Of a DNA stretch of 21,536 nucleotides, positions 9,908 to 18,696 are shown in pieces. The position numbers and the translations under genes are program-made. Source of the stretch: Paramacrobiotus richtersi (lineage: Eukaryota; Tardigrada; Eutardigrada; Parachela; Macrobiotidae); NCBI GenBank assembly GCA_034698045.1, contig JAQGAU010001086.1, positions 1 through 21,536 on the forward strand, written 5' to 3'. The notes beneath the pieces are model-generated. The model made no database searches. It was not told the origin of the DNA and was given only the letters and a program-made list of their open reading frames with translations. Within the stretch, counting starts at the first letter, position 1, and each line of letters starts with the position of its first letter.

Positions 9908-10075
9908 TCAAACAGAAAAACAGACAGCAAAAGTATGAACGCACGAAAACAGATTTTCTGTGTGCGCCCAAACAGAAAGTATGAACGCGCCAAACATATT
10001 CCAAACATTTTTCTGTTTGGATCTGTTTCCGTCTGTTTGGGGCGTATTCATTTTGAATTCCTGAAACAGAAATTT
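9892..10075. repeat. Harbinger left subterminal repeat array
   Basis: AAACAGA or its complement TCTGTTT recurs many times in about 180 bp in both orientations. The decamer AAGTATGAAC, the inward complement of the terminal repeat's own sequence at 9877-9886, recurs at 9931-9940 and 9977-9986, each time followed by GC. Such subterminal clusters often bind the Myb-like protein or transposase; that role is inferred here. Confidence 0.75.
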
Positions 10076-10350
10076 TTGATACCAGCCAATCGGCATTAAG
10101 TTGGACTGTGACGTAGCGTCAGTTTCTCACGAAAACGCACATCCTGGTAAAGAACAAAAGTGATTACTCAAACTCTAATTAATTAGATCCTTGTAAAACG
10201 GATGTTCCACAGATCTGTGAACTAAGTACAGTAATAACCGCGCACACATATTAAGTTGGTTGAATATCAGCAGTTCTGGGTTTGACCTCGATATAAACAT
10301 TATTGAATTAATTTGTGGTAAAACGTTAAATAATCGGCTTTTAAAAATTA

Positions 10351-11872
10351 ATGATGAGTCGAGCAAGGAAGGCCGCTAATAAAGTGGGGGCGAAAAACGA
10401 TGAACTCGTTGTCAAGAAACCTCGAGCGGCCACTTGGAAAAAGGAGGATGCTTTGATTCTCATAGAGGAGGTTAATAAGTTTGAAATTCTCTGGAACAAG
10501 CGTTCCGCGGACTACAAGGAAACGCATAAAAAATCCTTGGCTTGGAATGCTGTAGCGGAAGCAATTTCGGAAAAGGGATCATCGAAGCGGGAAGGTAAAA
10601 TCATTTAAAAACTGTCAATTAGTTGGATGACTGTATTGTGCCATAATACTGTAAAGTGCCAGCTCAATATCTTCAGAATGTTGTTTTTTGCTATATTAAA
10701 AAGGTCACGCTAATTTTAAACCCTAAAAAATATGCTGTGCTTTGCACTAAGATGTCTAATATTTAATTAATACTGTTCAGGTGCTGATTGTTCCACAAAA
10801 TGGACCGGATTACTGACGCAGTATCGGGACATTACTAGGGAGTACAAACCAAGCGGGGACGGTGTAGATGAAGTCCACGAAATCCCAACCTGGTTTGCCT
10901 ACGAAAAAATGTCCTTCATGAGGGACCATGTGGATTTTCGGAGGTATAACAAACAAATTTCAATACACGATATTTATTCTTTTGGTTTGCGTTTACTGAG
11001 AAATACAGTATAATTAATTTCTGAATGAAATAATGTGTTACGCATTATAATAGAGCAAGGGGAAATGATTTCGGCGTCGAAAAGGGAAACGGTACTCATA
11101 CGGATGGTCGTACTAACGAAGGACAAGCGCCGCAAGACGGAAGTGATGACGAATCACCGGAAGCGGAGGCGATTATTATTGGTATTCTAGTATTTTATGA
11201 TTGAAGTAAAATATAATTGGTGTTATTACTGTAATTGCAAACAATTATGAGCAATACCAAATTACCTAAGTGAATTATTGTGATTACGATTGTACTCAGT
11301 TTGACTCGATTAGTAGTACGAATTATTATAGTCGGTGGGAGTAAATCAGAATTATTAGAAAATTCGTTTACTCCTACTTATGATATGCTAATTTGTAGAA
11401 ACTCCAAAGAAAAGGGCAAAAATGGACTGGCAAGGTGTTTCGGGATCCGTAAAGGAGTTAACTGCACGTGTGCAGTCAGCTCTGACTTCACCATCTACCG
11501 ACATCGAGAAGTTCGGTAAGAAGTAACAGAACTCACCGACTTATAACTCATAATAACTGTAATATATAAATGATCAACAAATGTACGTTTTGACCTTTAT
11601 GTACGGTGCAAATAAAGCATTCAGGGAGTCTGTTTGAGGTTTTGTTTTCTGCAGGTACCATGATTGGGCTCCGCATTTCACTGTTCAGAAAGGAACACCA
11701 AGGCCCAGCTATGGAGCAAGTGTCATCCGCGTTAAATGCCTTCGAGACTTCGCACGTCACCCGCGCTACCGGAACATATGTTCCTGGATATCATGAGTGG
11801 CCGGCGCCGACTTTGTCCGTGCCGTCGGCGCTGTTTGGGGATGCCAGTCTGCAGTCGCTTGACCGCGTTTGA
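10351..11872 (+). CDS. Harbinger Myb/SANT-like (MADF-like) DNA-binding protein, five exons, 289 aa
   Basis: Proposed exons are 10351-10594, 10781-10943, 11054-11181, 11399-11515 and 11655-11872. All introns are GT-AG (186, 110, 217 and 139 bp) and the phases join cleanly to give 289 residues ending at TGA. Residues 28 to about 105 form a Myb/SANT or MADF-like domain: ATWKKEDALILIEEV, W49, W65, then CSTKWTGLLTQYRDITREY, spanning the first splice. A basic PKKRAK stretch (181-186) may be a nuclear signal, after an acidic linker (DGSDDESPEAEA). In this superfamily the partner protein helps bring transposase to the nucleus and to the element ends. The third donor (GTATTC) is weak, so exon 3 could end differently. 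Start chosen at the first of two adjacent ATG codons. Confidence 0.82.
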
Positions 11873-12826
11873 GAAACCGCTGCATTTCCAGCGCTAAAGG
11901 TTACGACAAGATAACCGTTCCATATTTCGAGCAGTTTAATATAATTCGACCAAACGTAAAGTTTCTGATGAGTTGTCTGCTCTTGTGCCGTAATAATAAA
12001 ATAATAATAAAAAAATTGTTTTTTCGCTTTTTTAAATGAAAACCTTTTTTGTACTGCATGATTTGTGAAATACATACTTCTTACCTATGTTAATATGATT
12101 AAGTTATTTAAGTACTATTCCTTTGCATGCTAACCAGGACAAATTTTTCATTCGATACTTGGAACTTTTATTGTGTATGCATTGTTTCCGGGCTATTGCC
12201 AAATAAATAACAATATTGTTAGAGTGCGTATGGTGTTACATTAATGAAGGCAATTCGAGACACTTGTAGCAATAGTGTCAAACCACAGTAGCTTCGCTGT
12301 TACGGCTGTAATAAACGTTGCGTTACCAATACAACAAAATATGCCACTGGCAATAATTCTGTAATGGCTGTTGACCATGACTGATAATTCACATTGTCGG
12401 AATCATTCCACTATCAGTGTTGGTTAAGCCGTTAAAGTAGATTGTTTTGTATAACCATTTTTGTAGCGAAAATCTTACTAATGCAGGTAGAAAAGAAATT
12501 TATAAAGGGAATCGTACAATTTAAAAACATTATTTCGAACGGTGAGTATATTCGAACTGTATTTGTAATAGTAATTGCTTATCAATCGTGTATAATAGCA
12601 GCATGTGCCGTAAATTAGGAATTACCGTATGCCGGCATATGGGGAGATTAAGTTTATTATATCGTATAACAAATACTTCCGACTTCTCGTGCCGTCAAAA
12701 CGCAACAACGATCGGCTATCTGAGAAATTCAACCATCACCCGTATACTTAAATTAAAATCAGTGAAGCTCTCGTCTATCTACCGCATGAATTGGTACAAT
12801 AAATTCTTCAACAATTGGCACAAGTT
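11873..12826. other. Harbinger intergenic segment between convergent genes
   Basis: About 950 bp of AT-rich sequence between the 3' ends of the two Harbinger genes. No domain-bearing frame is present. An AATAAA at 12202-12207 could serve the Myb-like gene, and TTTATT at 12653-12658 (AATAAA on the minus strand) the transposase gene. Both assignments rest on motif and position only. Confidence 0.5.
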
Positions 12827-14219
12827 TTAAGAAACTGCATTACCAGTTTTGCGAATTCCGAAAGCCATTCGATCTTGCCAGTCCTTTGCTCCAGCCGGTG
12901 AGTTGAAATAATCTTTAAAGTTATCACGTACGCAAGATTTCGGAATTCTTCCTCTCTGCTTCTTCAACGGTTTGAATGTTTTCCCCTTCTCAAGCTGCTC
13001 TCGCCACTTTCCAAGCCTTAATTTTCCTTTTTTGGTGCACCAATCCGCGAATCCTTTGGTCAGGTACTTATTAAGGCCGGTCCCAGTCATTTGTTTCATT
13101 CGAAGGAAGTTATGTAAAGCTACGCAGCATAAAATGATATTATCCACCACTTCTGGTTGATAAATCATGGTGCTTCGAAAAATCCTCCAGCGGGCCGCCA
13201 TAATACCGAACGCGTTCTCCACAACTCTCCTGGCACGACTTAATCGGTAATTAAAGATTCTTTTTGCCGGAAGCAGGTTTTCTCCTGGGTATGGTACCAG
13301 TAACGAGTCGCTGCTGGGAAACGCTGCATCTCCCACAAAAACATATGGTACGCGAAGATCGGGGGTGATATTTCGCGGCTCCGGCAGTTCCGCACGTCCG
13401 TTTTTAATTGCTTCGCCTAAACAAAATAATTATTTCAAAACTGTTATTTTGTGTAATTTATATTAATGTTCAGTATTGTATTATACAGCAGTAATTACAA
13501 TAACGTTTCGTACCTAGCGACCAATTCCCAAAAGTTCCCCCATCACTCTGTCTTCCGTATCCGCCGACGTTTACCGCACTGAAACGGTAGTCCGCATCCG
13601 CAATCGCCATCAGTACGACGGAAAAGTGACCTTTGTAATTGTAAAACTCTGTTCCTGTATTATGCGGTTTGTCAACCGCCACATGTTTACCATCGACCGC
13701 TCCAACACAATTCGGAAAATCCCATCTTTCTTCGAACCTGGCTGCATTTGCGAACCAGGTTGCCTCTGAGGGAGGCGGAACATACTGCTCTCGCAGAGCT
13801 TCCCAAATCGCAACAGTTGTCTCTCGGAAAATTCCAGACACGGTACTGTATCCCAAACAAAAGCTATGTGCAACCGACGCTTGTGAATTACCGGTGGCTA
13901 AAATTCTCAAGGTGATAGTAAGGCGCTCCGCGGGGGATATGGGTATGCTGTGAGTACGGGAATGTCGTATCTTAGGTGCGACCATTGCCAGAAGCTCGTC
14001 AAACAATTCTTTGGTCATTCGGAAGTACTTAAAATGCTTTCTGGGATTAATTCGGAGTGTAGGGATAACTCTGACATATTCGCCGTTAATCCTGCGCGAT
14101 GCAGATAAACCATCCATATAACAAGAACGAATGTTCGACAGTCCTTCGTACAGCTGCGCAATTTCTAATGCCACAATTGCCAGGAGCAAAATCCTTTTAC
14201 GATCCCGCGATAAATACAT
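12827..14219 (-). CDS. Harbinger DDE transposase (HARBI1-like), two exons, 431 aa
   Basis: Exon 1 is 14219-13514, the intron 13513-13417 (97 bp, GTACGA donor, TTTGTTTAG acceptor) and exon 2 13416-12827. The phase is exact and the spliced frame gives 431 residues, within the family's usual range. A helix-turn-helix-like part (about 92-140: ISPAERLTITLRILATG, SVAHSFCLGYSTVSGIF) precedes the DDE_Tnp_4 core. The core shows NCVGAVDGKHVAV (D176), LMAIADADYRFSAVNVGGYG, VFVGDAAFP (D265) and RARRVVENAFG (E302), all matching harbinger-type nucleases. The C-terminus is basic. It cuts and pastes the element at TWA targets. Convergent with the Myb-like gene. The start is the first Met of the frame, 307 bp inside the right end. 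Confidence 0.92.
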
Positions 14220-14339
14220 TTTTTAAAGTATTAGCAACAGATTCTGCCTTAATTGTGAAGAATATATTGGCAGAAATCCATTTATTGCGATGTGTGCATG
14301 TTTCATGGCATACTGACCTTTTTTTAGATCCGCAATAGG

Positions 14340-14515
14340 GCGGAGCATAATTGAAACAGATTCGGGAAGTATGAGCAAACGTCAAAACATAAACAGTGAA
14401 AACAGATCCGTCAAACAGAAAAATGTTTGCAGAGACGAAACATAAATTCTGTTTAGATCTGTTTCAAAAACAGAAAAAGATTTTCTGTTTCTGTTTTGGA
14501 TAAAACAGAGAAGTA
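14340..14515. repeat. Harbinger right subterminal repeat array
   Basis: AAACAGA and TCTGTTT recur densely in both orientations up to the terminal repeat, mirroring the left end. A near copy of the terminal decamer, AAGTATGAGC, lies at 14367-14376. No protein is encoded here. Confidence 0.72.
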
Positions 14516-14526
14516 TGAACCTAGTA
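14490..14526 (-). repeat. Harbinger right terminal inverted repeat
   Basis: It ends AAGTATGAACCTAGTA at 14526 and is followed by TAA at 14527-14529. Its reverse complement matches the left repeat at 34 of 37 positions. Confidence 0.93.
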
Positions 14527-14529
14527 TAA

Positions 14530-15949
14530 GAATTATCGTTCCATCAAATTACGGTGCCGTAACATCAATAGTATCGGTAACAAAAGCAGCCAGGTCAAAT
14601 TGTTTTCATCGGACAGTGATGTAACCGGACTAACAGAAACGTGGGACAAAGACCACCACACAGATTCAATTTTCGGAGATCTGCGTTCTTTTGACGTTTT
14701 TCGCCGAGCACGAGAAGATGGTTATGGTGGCGTAGCTCTTGTTATAAAGAGAAAATTCAAAGCGCACAGGCGGTCTGACCTAGAAACCGCATCGCTTGAG
14801 TTAATCTGTGTAGAGTCGCTGTTACTGAACAGGATGTTCATTGTGTTCTATCTGCCTCCTTCTAAAGTCTCAGTCTTTCTTGATGTATTCATCGAACATC
14901 TGCGTTCACATTTTAGCTCTTTGCTACTCTCTAGATCTGTCATCATTGGTGATTTCAATCTTCCGTGTATCAACTGGTGTACTAACTCCAGCAGTACAGA
15001 AATCGGTAAAGCTTTTCTGCTCGCACTAAAGGAATTTAATCTTATGCAGATTGTAAATTTTCATACTCGCAACAGTAACTATCTCGATGTTTGTCTTGTC
15101 TCTACAGCAATCCACTATAAAAATGTCGAAGCCATTGATCCCCCTTCGGTTTCCAATGATCACTTGGGCTACCAAGTAGTTTTGAATCCTCCTAATTCAA
15201 AGTCGAAGCCAGCAATTGTTAAATGTTGGAAAATTAACAACACGAACGTTCTGCCTTTTCAAAATGCGTTGGAAAACTGGAACTGGAACGAGCTTTTCTG
15301 TAATTTAGACGTAAATGAACGCGTTGAAATTTTTGAACGTATCTTTCTAGAGACTGCACACCAATTTGTTGAATACCGTAGCGTAAAAGTGCAGTTTGGT
15401 CAGACACAGTATCCTGTTTCGGTAAAAAAGGCGCTGCGCGCTCGAAACGCCGCATTCAAGCGGTACCGTTGTGCAAGTACTGAATCGATGTATAATGTTT
15501 TACAAATCCGATGAAAAATCATTGCTCGGAATGCGGAAAACATTGTGAAAAATGTCGAGAGAAAACATCTTCTAGATATTTCGCACTCATTTCGGAATAA
15601 TCCAGTGAAGTTTTGGCGATATAAGAAGTCGTCTGTTGACAGATGCGGCATACCTCCTTTAACACTCGCAGATGGTTTTGTAGCGTTCACGGAAACTGAT
15701 AAAGCTTTTGCGCTAAATCAGCAGTATTACAACTTGTTAACACCATGCGTAACGCACTGCCACACATCTGGTGTCGATAATATGAACCATAACGATGAAG
15801 AGTGTGAAATCTCTGATTCTCTTATCATGAAGCAGCTAGCGTCCTTAAATGTTAAAACGTCAAGCGGCACGTCTGAAATTACCAATAACCTGCTAAAAAT
15901 TTCTGGATTCTCGATCGTTAATTCCGTTGAAGCTCACTTCTACCGCTAG
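14530..15949 (+). pseudogene. LINE A ORF2, endonuclease domain and linker
   Basis: This is the AP-type endonuclease of LINE A ORF2, which nicks target DNA for priming. The frame continues from 9758-9870 on the far side of the Harbinger insert, beginning KNYRSIKLRCRNINSIGN. Conserved boxes follow: DVTGLTETW with the metal-binding glutamate, GYGGVALVI, IVFYLPPSK, VIIGDFNLPCINW with the catalytic aspartate and asparagine, and SNDHLGYQV with the catalytic histidine. A linker rich in basic residues leads to the RT. An in-frame TGA at 15512-15514 interrupts the linker, and the frame is lost by a shift in about 15927-15949, after LLKISGFSIVNSV. There is no in-frame ATG near the start, which supports translation through a frameshift from ORF1. 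Confidence 0.85.
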
Positions 15950-16489
15950 TATGAACGAAACAATTTTTCCAGCGGCCTGGAAAAAATCAGTAATTACCCC
16001 CATCCCGAAGGCGTCGTGTAATCAAACTGTAGCAGCTAATCTCAGGCCCATCGCTGTACTCAAGCCAGATTCGAAAATATATGAACGCTGTTTGGTTGAA
16101 CTTTTCCACGAATGTTTTTCGAAAAATAAAACGCTTTCTGATCACCAGTTTGGCTACCGAAACAAGCGATCAACAGAACTGCAACTTTTTTTATTTGTGA
16201 AAATTATTAGCGATTTTCTTGCTAGCGGCTACGAAGTGGACGCAGTATTTCTTGATTGTTCGAAAGCATTTGACAGATGTAGTCACGATAGTATAATCAC
16301 TGCTTTGGCAAAAAAGAAGGTACCAAATCAGCTCCTGCAGCTGGTATTCGATTATCTGAAAAATCGCACTCAGTGTGTTAATGTTGACGGGGTCATATCA
16401 GACGAGTTGCCTGTTACCAGTGGTGTCCCACAAGGTTCAGTGCTTGGTCCACTATTGTTCATTTGCCTTTTTAACGATATACCAGTATA
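15927..16489 (+). pseudogene. LINE A ORF2, N-terminal part of reverse transcriptase
   Basis: The RT resumes one base out of phase with the endonuclease frame: WKKSVITPIPKAS, ANLRPIAVLKPDSKIYERC, HQFGYRNKRSTELQ, then VFLDCSKAFDRCSHD carrying the first catalytic aspartate, and SGVPQGSVLGPLLFICLF. The order and spacing are those of CR1/Jockey-type reverse transcriptases, which copy element RNA at the nicked target. The coding stops at NDIPVY where the TIR element 16490-17600 begins, before the FADD box. The frame on the far side is in phase with this one once that element and one TA are removed. Confidence 0.88.
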
Positions 16490-16535
16490 CAGTCTTATCA
16501 CGCCACTCTGGGACAACAGCACTTTGCGACGGCGC
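16490..16535 (+). repeat. Left terminal inverted repeat of the 1111-bp element
   Basis: The first 28 bp match the reverse complement of the right end at 25 positions. After a short gap, TTGCGAC and neighbouring bases match again. Confidence 0.85.
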
Positions 16536-17554
16536 TTTCACCCGCACTTACTTTCAGAGCCCTATTTTAGCATTTTTCCTACTGAGTTTTTTGTCAGGCG
16601 TCTAGCAAAGAGCTTTTGGTCAAGATGTTCTTTAAGGATTCCCGTAGGGGACGTTCCAAACAGGAACAAGGCGGGTCTGGTTCCAGAACTAGTATAAATG
16701 GTTGTGCAGAGATTCGCACAGGAAGCACCTGATGCCGCCAGCAGCATTACTTAGTAAAGCACACCCAGGTCGATTATTTATGGTTCAGTAGATTACATTA
16801 CCCTGCTTGGAAACCCAGCTGGGAGCCGTGCAGCGTCACCTCCCATAGACCTCTATGCTGAAAACTGACACCTGAAAAGCGCCCGTACATTTCCGGGAAT
16901 AATTTCTAGGTGACCGAAAGTAGTTATTTTATTGAAGGACATGCTAAAGAAGTGGTTTGCAAAGCCAAACAAGAATGTATTCCCTCAAGATTACAGGAGG
17001 TGCGGTTTGATTTACGGTCGTTTTTCACAGCAAGCTGTGAATCAAGTTATGGATCTCACAGGATTAAAGCCCGTTTTCGGGCCACGTTCTCTTGTACCGT
17101 CTCACCTTTGAAACAGAAATAGTAGAACAGATCCCCTGAAGTGATCCCGTGCCAAAGTCGGTCCCTAATAATGCAATGCTCCCACGGGACGAAAGGTCAC
17201 AGGATGCTTAACAGTGAATAAACTGTACCTGCGCTGGCCACGCCCAAACAAGAGGCCAATATTTCGAAAGGTCACTTTTTTGGTATTATCAGAAAGAGAA
17301 ATGGTTAGATTACAATGCTAACGCCCCTACATGACAATAAAATTACTAAGGAATTTGGTACGAATTTTTGAATAGGAATCGGACTCGGCAAGCCAAGGGT
17401 CTGATTGTTTTTCAACCCTGGAGGTCCCTGCAATAAATAGTGTCAAAACTCGGCGTGAGCTCAGAATGTTTGTATCTATGGCGCAAAAGATGCAGAATGA
17501 AATTGGCGATCGTTAAAAACTTCACGAAGTTCTCTTGCTATGATTTCAGACGCA

Positions 17555-17600
17555 TGGGGCGGTCGCAAGCACGTTGTTCCAGGGTGGCGTGATAAGAGTG
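17555..17600 (-). repeat. Right terminal inverted repeat of the 1111-bp element
   Basis: On the plus strand it ends GGCGTGATAAGAGTG, the reverse complement of the left end apart from a few changes, and is followed by TA at 17601-17602. Confidence 0.85.
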
Positions 17601-17602
17601 TA

Positions 17603-18539
17603 TATGACAAATGGAAGCTATGTTCTTGTGTTTGCCGATGATATTGTTGTTTTTCGGCCCTTAATAGATTCGGAAAGTTCGAAATTTTTACAGAGCGACC
17701 TGGACAGTCTGAGTCTTTGGATCAACAGTCACCAACCATCTTTCAATGTTCTGAAAACTGTTCATTTATGTTTCTCTAGAATGCGCACTATTCAGAGTAC
17801 GAGTAATTACTACCTGTCCGGAGCAGATATACCACGCAGTGACAGTGTAAAATATCTAGGAGTGATTGTTGATCGTGGGTTGGACTGGAACTGGAAAATG
17901 CATACGGAAGCGTTAATATCAAAATGTAATAAAAGGATGAATTATATAAATACTGTTTTTCGTGAAGTTGACTCTGGTGCCCGTTTACAGTTGTACCAGT
18001 CTTTGGTCTTACCTATTTTTGACTATTGCTCTCCAGTTGTTGAACCTGTGTCGAAGGTATCTCGCGAAAAGCTGGAAAAATTTCTTCACAAATTCATAAA
18101 AACCATACGGCTTGGTAATTCGCTTACTAACTATCACGAGCGATTACGTGAGTTACAGTGGGACTGTATTCAGATACGATGGGTGAAAAAATCACTGACC
18201 CTTTTGTTTAAACTACGTTTCGGCCTAATTCCTCTTGGTGAACTTGTCGTTTCACCTTAAGAAAGTTTCGTTTCTGCCGCTCAATGTGTTGCAGGTCATA
18301 CCCGATCATCCGAAAGACTGCTGCAACATCCATGCCCAATAATACCGGCCCCCAGCACGGCCTGCGGGACAACCGTTCCCTGTGGTCACGGATCAACAGT
18401 GGAAAAACTGACCGAGCTGTGGTTTGAACTGGACCTTCCGACAACAGCCTACCGGTCCTTGCCAGCTTTCCGTGATGCCCTGGACGGAATTGGTTGGACC
18501 GATCTGTCTCGGACTAAGAAGAACCTGTCTCTGTCCTAG
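17603..18539 (+). pseudogene. LINE A ORF2, C-terminal part of reverse transcriptase
   Basis: The RT continues after the TIR element with YVLVFADDIVVF, the FADD catalytic box, then FNVLKTVHLCFS, VKYLGVIVDRGLDWNWKMH and a thumb segment (LYQSLVLPIFDYCSPV). The frame meets TAA at 18258-18260 after GELVVSP. Read past that codon, the same frame stays open for 92 codons to TAG at 18537-18539, with TTAYRSLPAFRDAL near its end, so the TAA may be a late mutation and not the true end. This extension is less certain because its sequence is not a known RT motif. Together the ORF2 pieces total about 1000 codons, normal for CR1/Jockey ORF2. Confidence 0.8.
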
Positions 18540-18696
18540 TATTGTCTCTGAGATATCGTGATATCAGATATCAGATATCGTGAGAGCGATTAAATTTAGC
18601 TCCGCAGCTCTGAAATCGGTTAATATGTTTTCTGTTTTAATACACTCAACTATGAATCCGAATAATATTTTTAACAACATCTAACAGTCTTCGAAC
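18540..18696 (+). repeat. LINE A 3' tail with GATATC cluster, then LINE B leader
   Basis: Four GATATC palindromes occur at 18552, 18560, 18567 and 18574. Short tandem repeats at the 3' end are common in CR1-type LINEs, which use them in priming, so this is the likely end of LINE A. The next 100 bp up to the LINE B start codon are AT-rich with no feature; the exact junction of the two LINEs is not visible. Confidence 0.5.

Larger units (their letters stand above)
9871..14526. mobile_element. Complete PIF/Harbinger DNA transposon, 4656 bp
   Basis: The element has 37-bp terminal inverted repeats that begin TACTAGGTTCATACTT, with the first 16 bp identical and 34 of 37 matching overall, and TAA duplications outside them. 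It carries the two genes expected of autonomous Harbingers in convergent order: a Myb/SANT-like gene on the plus strand (10351-11872) and a DDE transposase on the minus strand (14219-12827). Both spliced frames are open from start to stop with GT-AG introns, so the copy looks complete and fairly recent. It sits in the first codons of LINE A ORF2, so it is younger than LINE A. Whether it is still active cannot be told from one copy. Confidence 0.95.
16490..17600. mobile_element. 1111-bp TIR DNA transposon with TA target duplication, probably non-autonomous
   Basis: The left end reads CAGTCTTATCACGCCAC and the right end, reverse-complemented, CACTCTTATCACGCCAC. Similarity continues for about 45 bp with a few differences and a small gap. 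TA lies directly outside both ends (16488-16489 and 17601-17602). Removing the element with one TA restores the LINE A RT frame as NDIPVYMTNGSYVLVFADD. Inside, no transposase is recognisable; the longest frames (60-70 residues) show no domain. A TA duplication with CAG/CAC ends fits Tc1/mariner-pogo relatives best, and a CMC-type element (Mirage) is an alternative. Family unassigned. Confidence 0.85.
8531..18600 (+). mobile_element. LINE A: CR1/Jockey-type LINE, split by two DNA transposons
   Basis: The element encodes ORF1 (RRM-like segment and zinc knuckles) and ORF2 (apurinic-type endonuclease, then reverse transcriptase). It is interrupted by a Harbinger element at 9871-14526 and by a 1.1-kb TIR element at 16490-17600; without them it would be about 4.3 kb. 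Damage in this copy: TGA in ORF1 at 9600-9602 and 9660-9662, TGA in ORF2 at 15512-15514, a frameshift within about 15927-15949, and a TAA at 18258-18260. The rest reads through. The GDFNLP endonuclease box and the RT motifs fit the CR1/Jockey group; the exact clade needs a tree. The 5' boundary is a guess, and the 3' boundary is placed after a GATATC-rich tail. Confidence 0.85.

Noticed and set aside
12588-12830. An 80-residue plus-strand frame between the Harbinger genes as a third gene
   Set aside because: It has no recognisable domain, and two genes are what the superfamily needs.
9600-15514. In-frame TGA codons as a sign of a non-standard genetic code or recoding
   Set aside because: The intact Myb-like gene in the same window ends on TGA in the expected place, and LINE A also has a frameshift and a TAA, so ordinary decay explains them.
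16562-17122. Short frames inside the 1111-bp TIR element as a transposase
   Set aside because: At 60-70 residues they show no DDE motif or helix-turn-helix and do not continue into one another.
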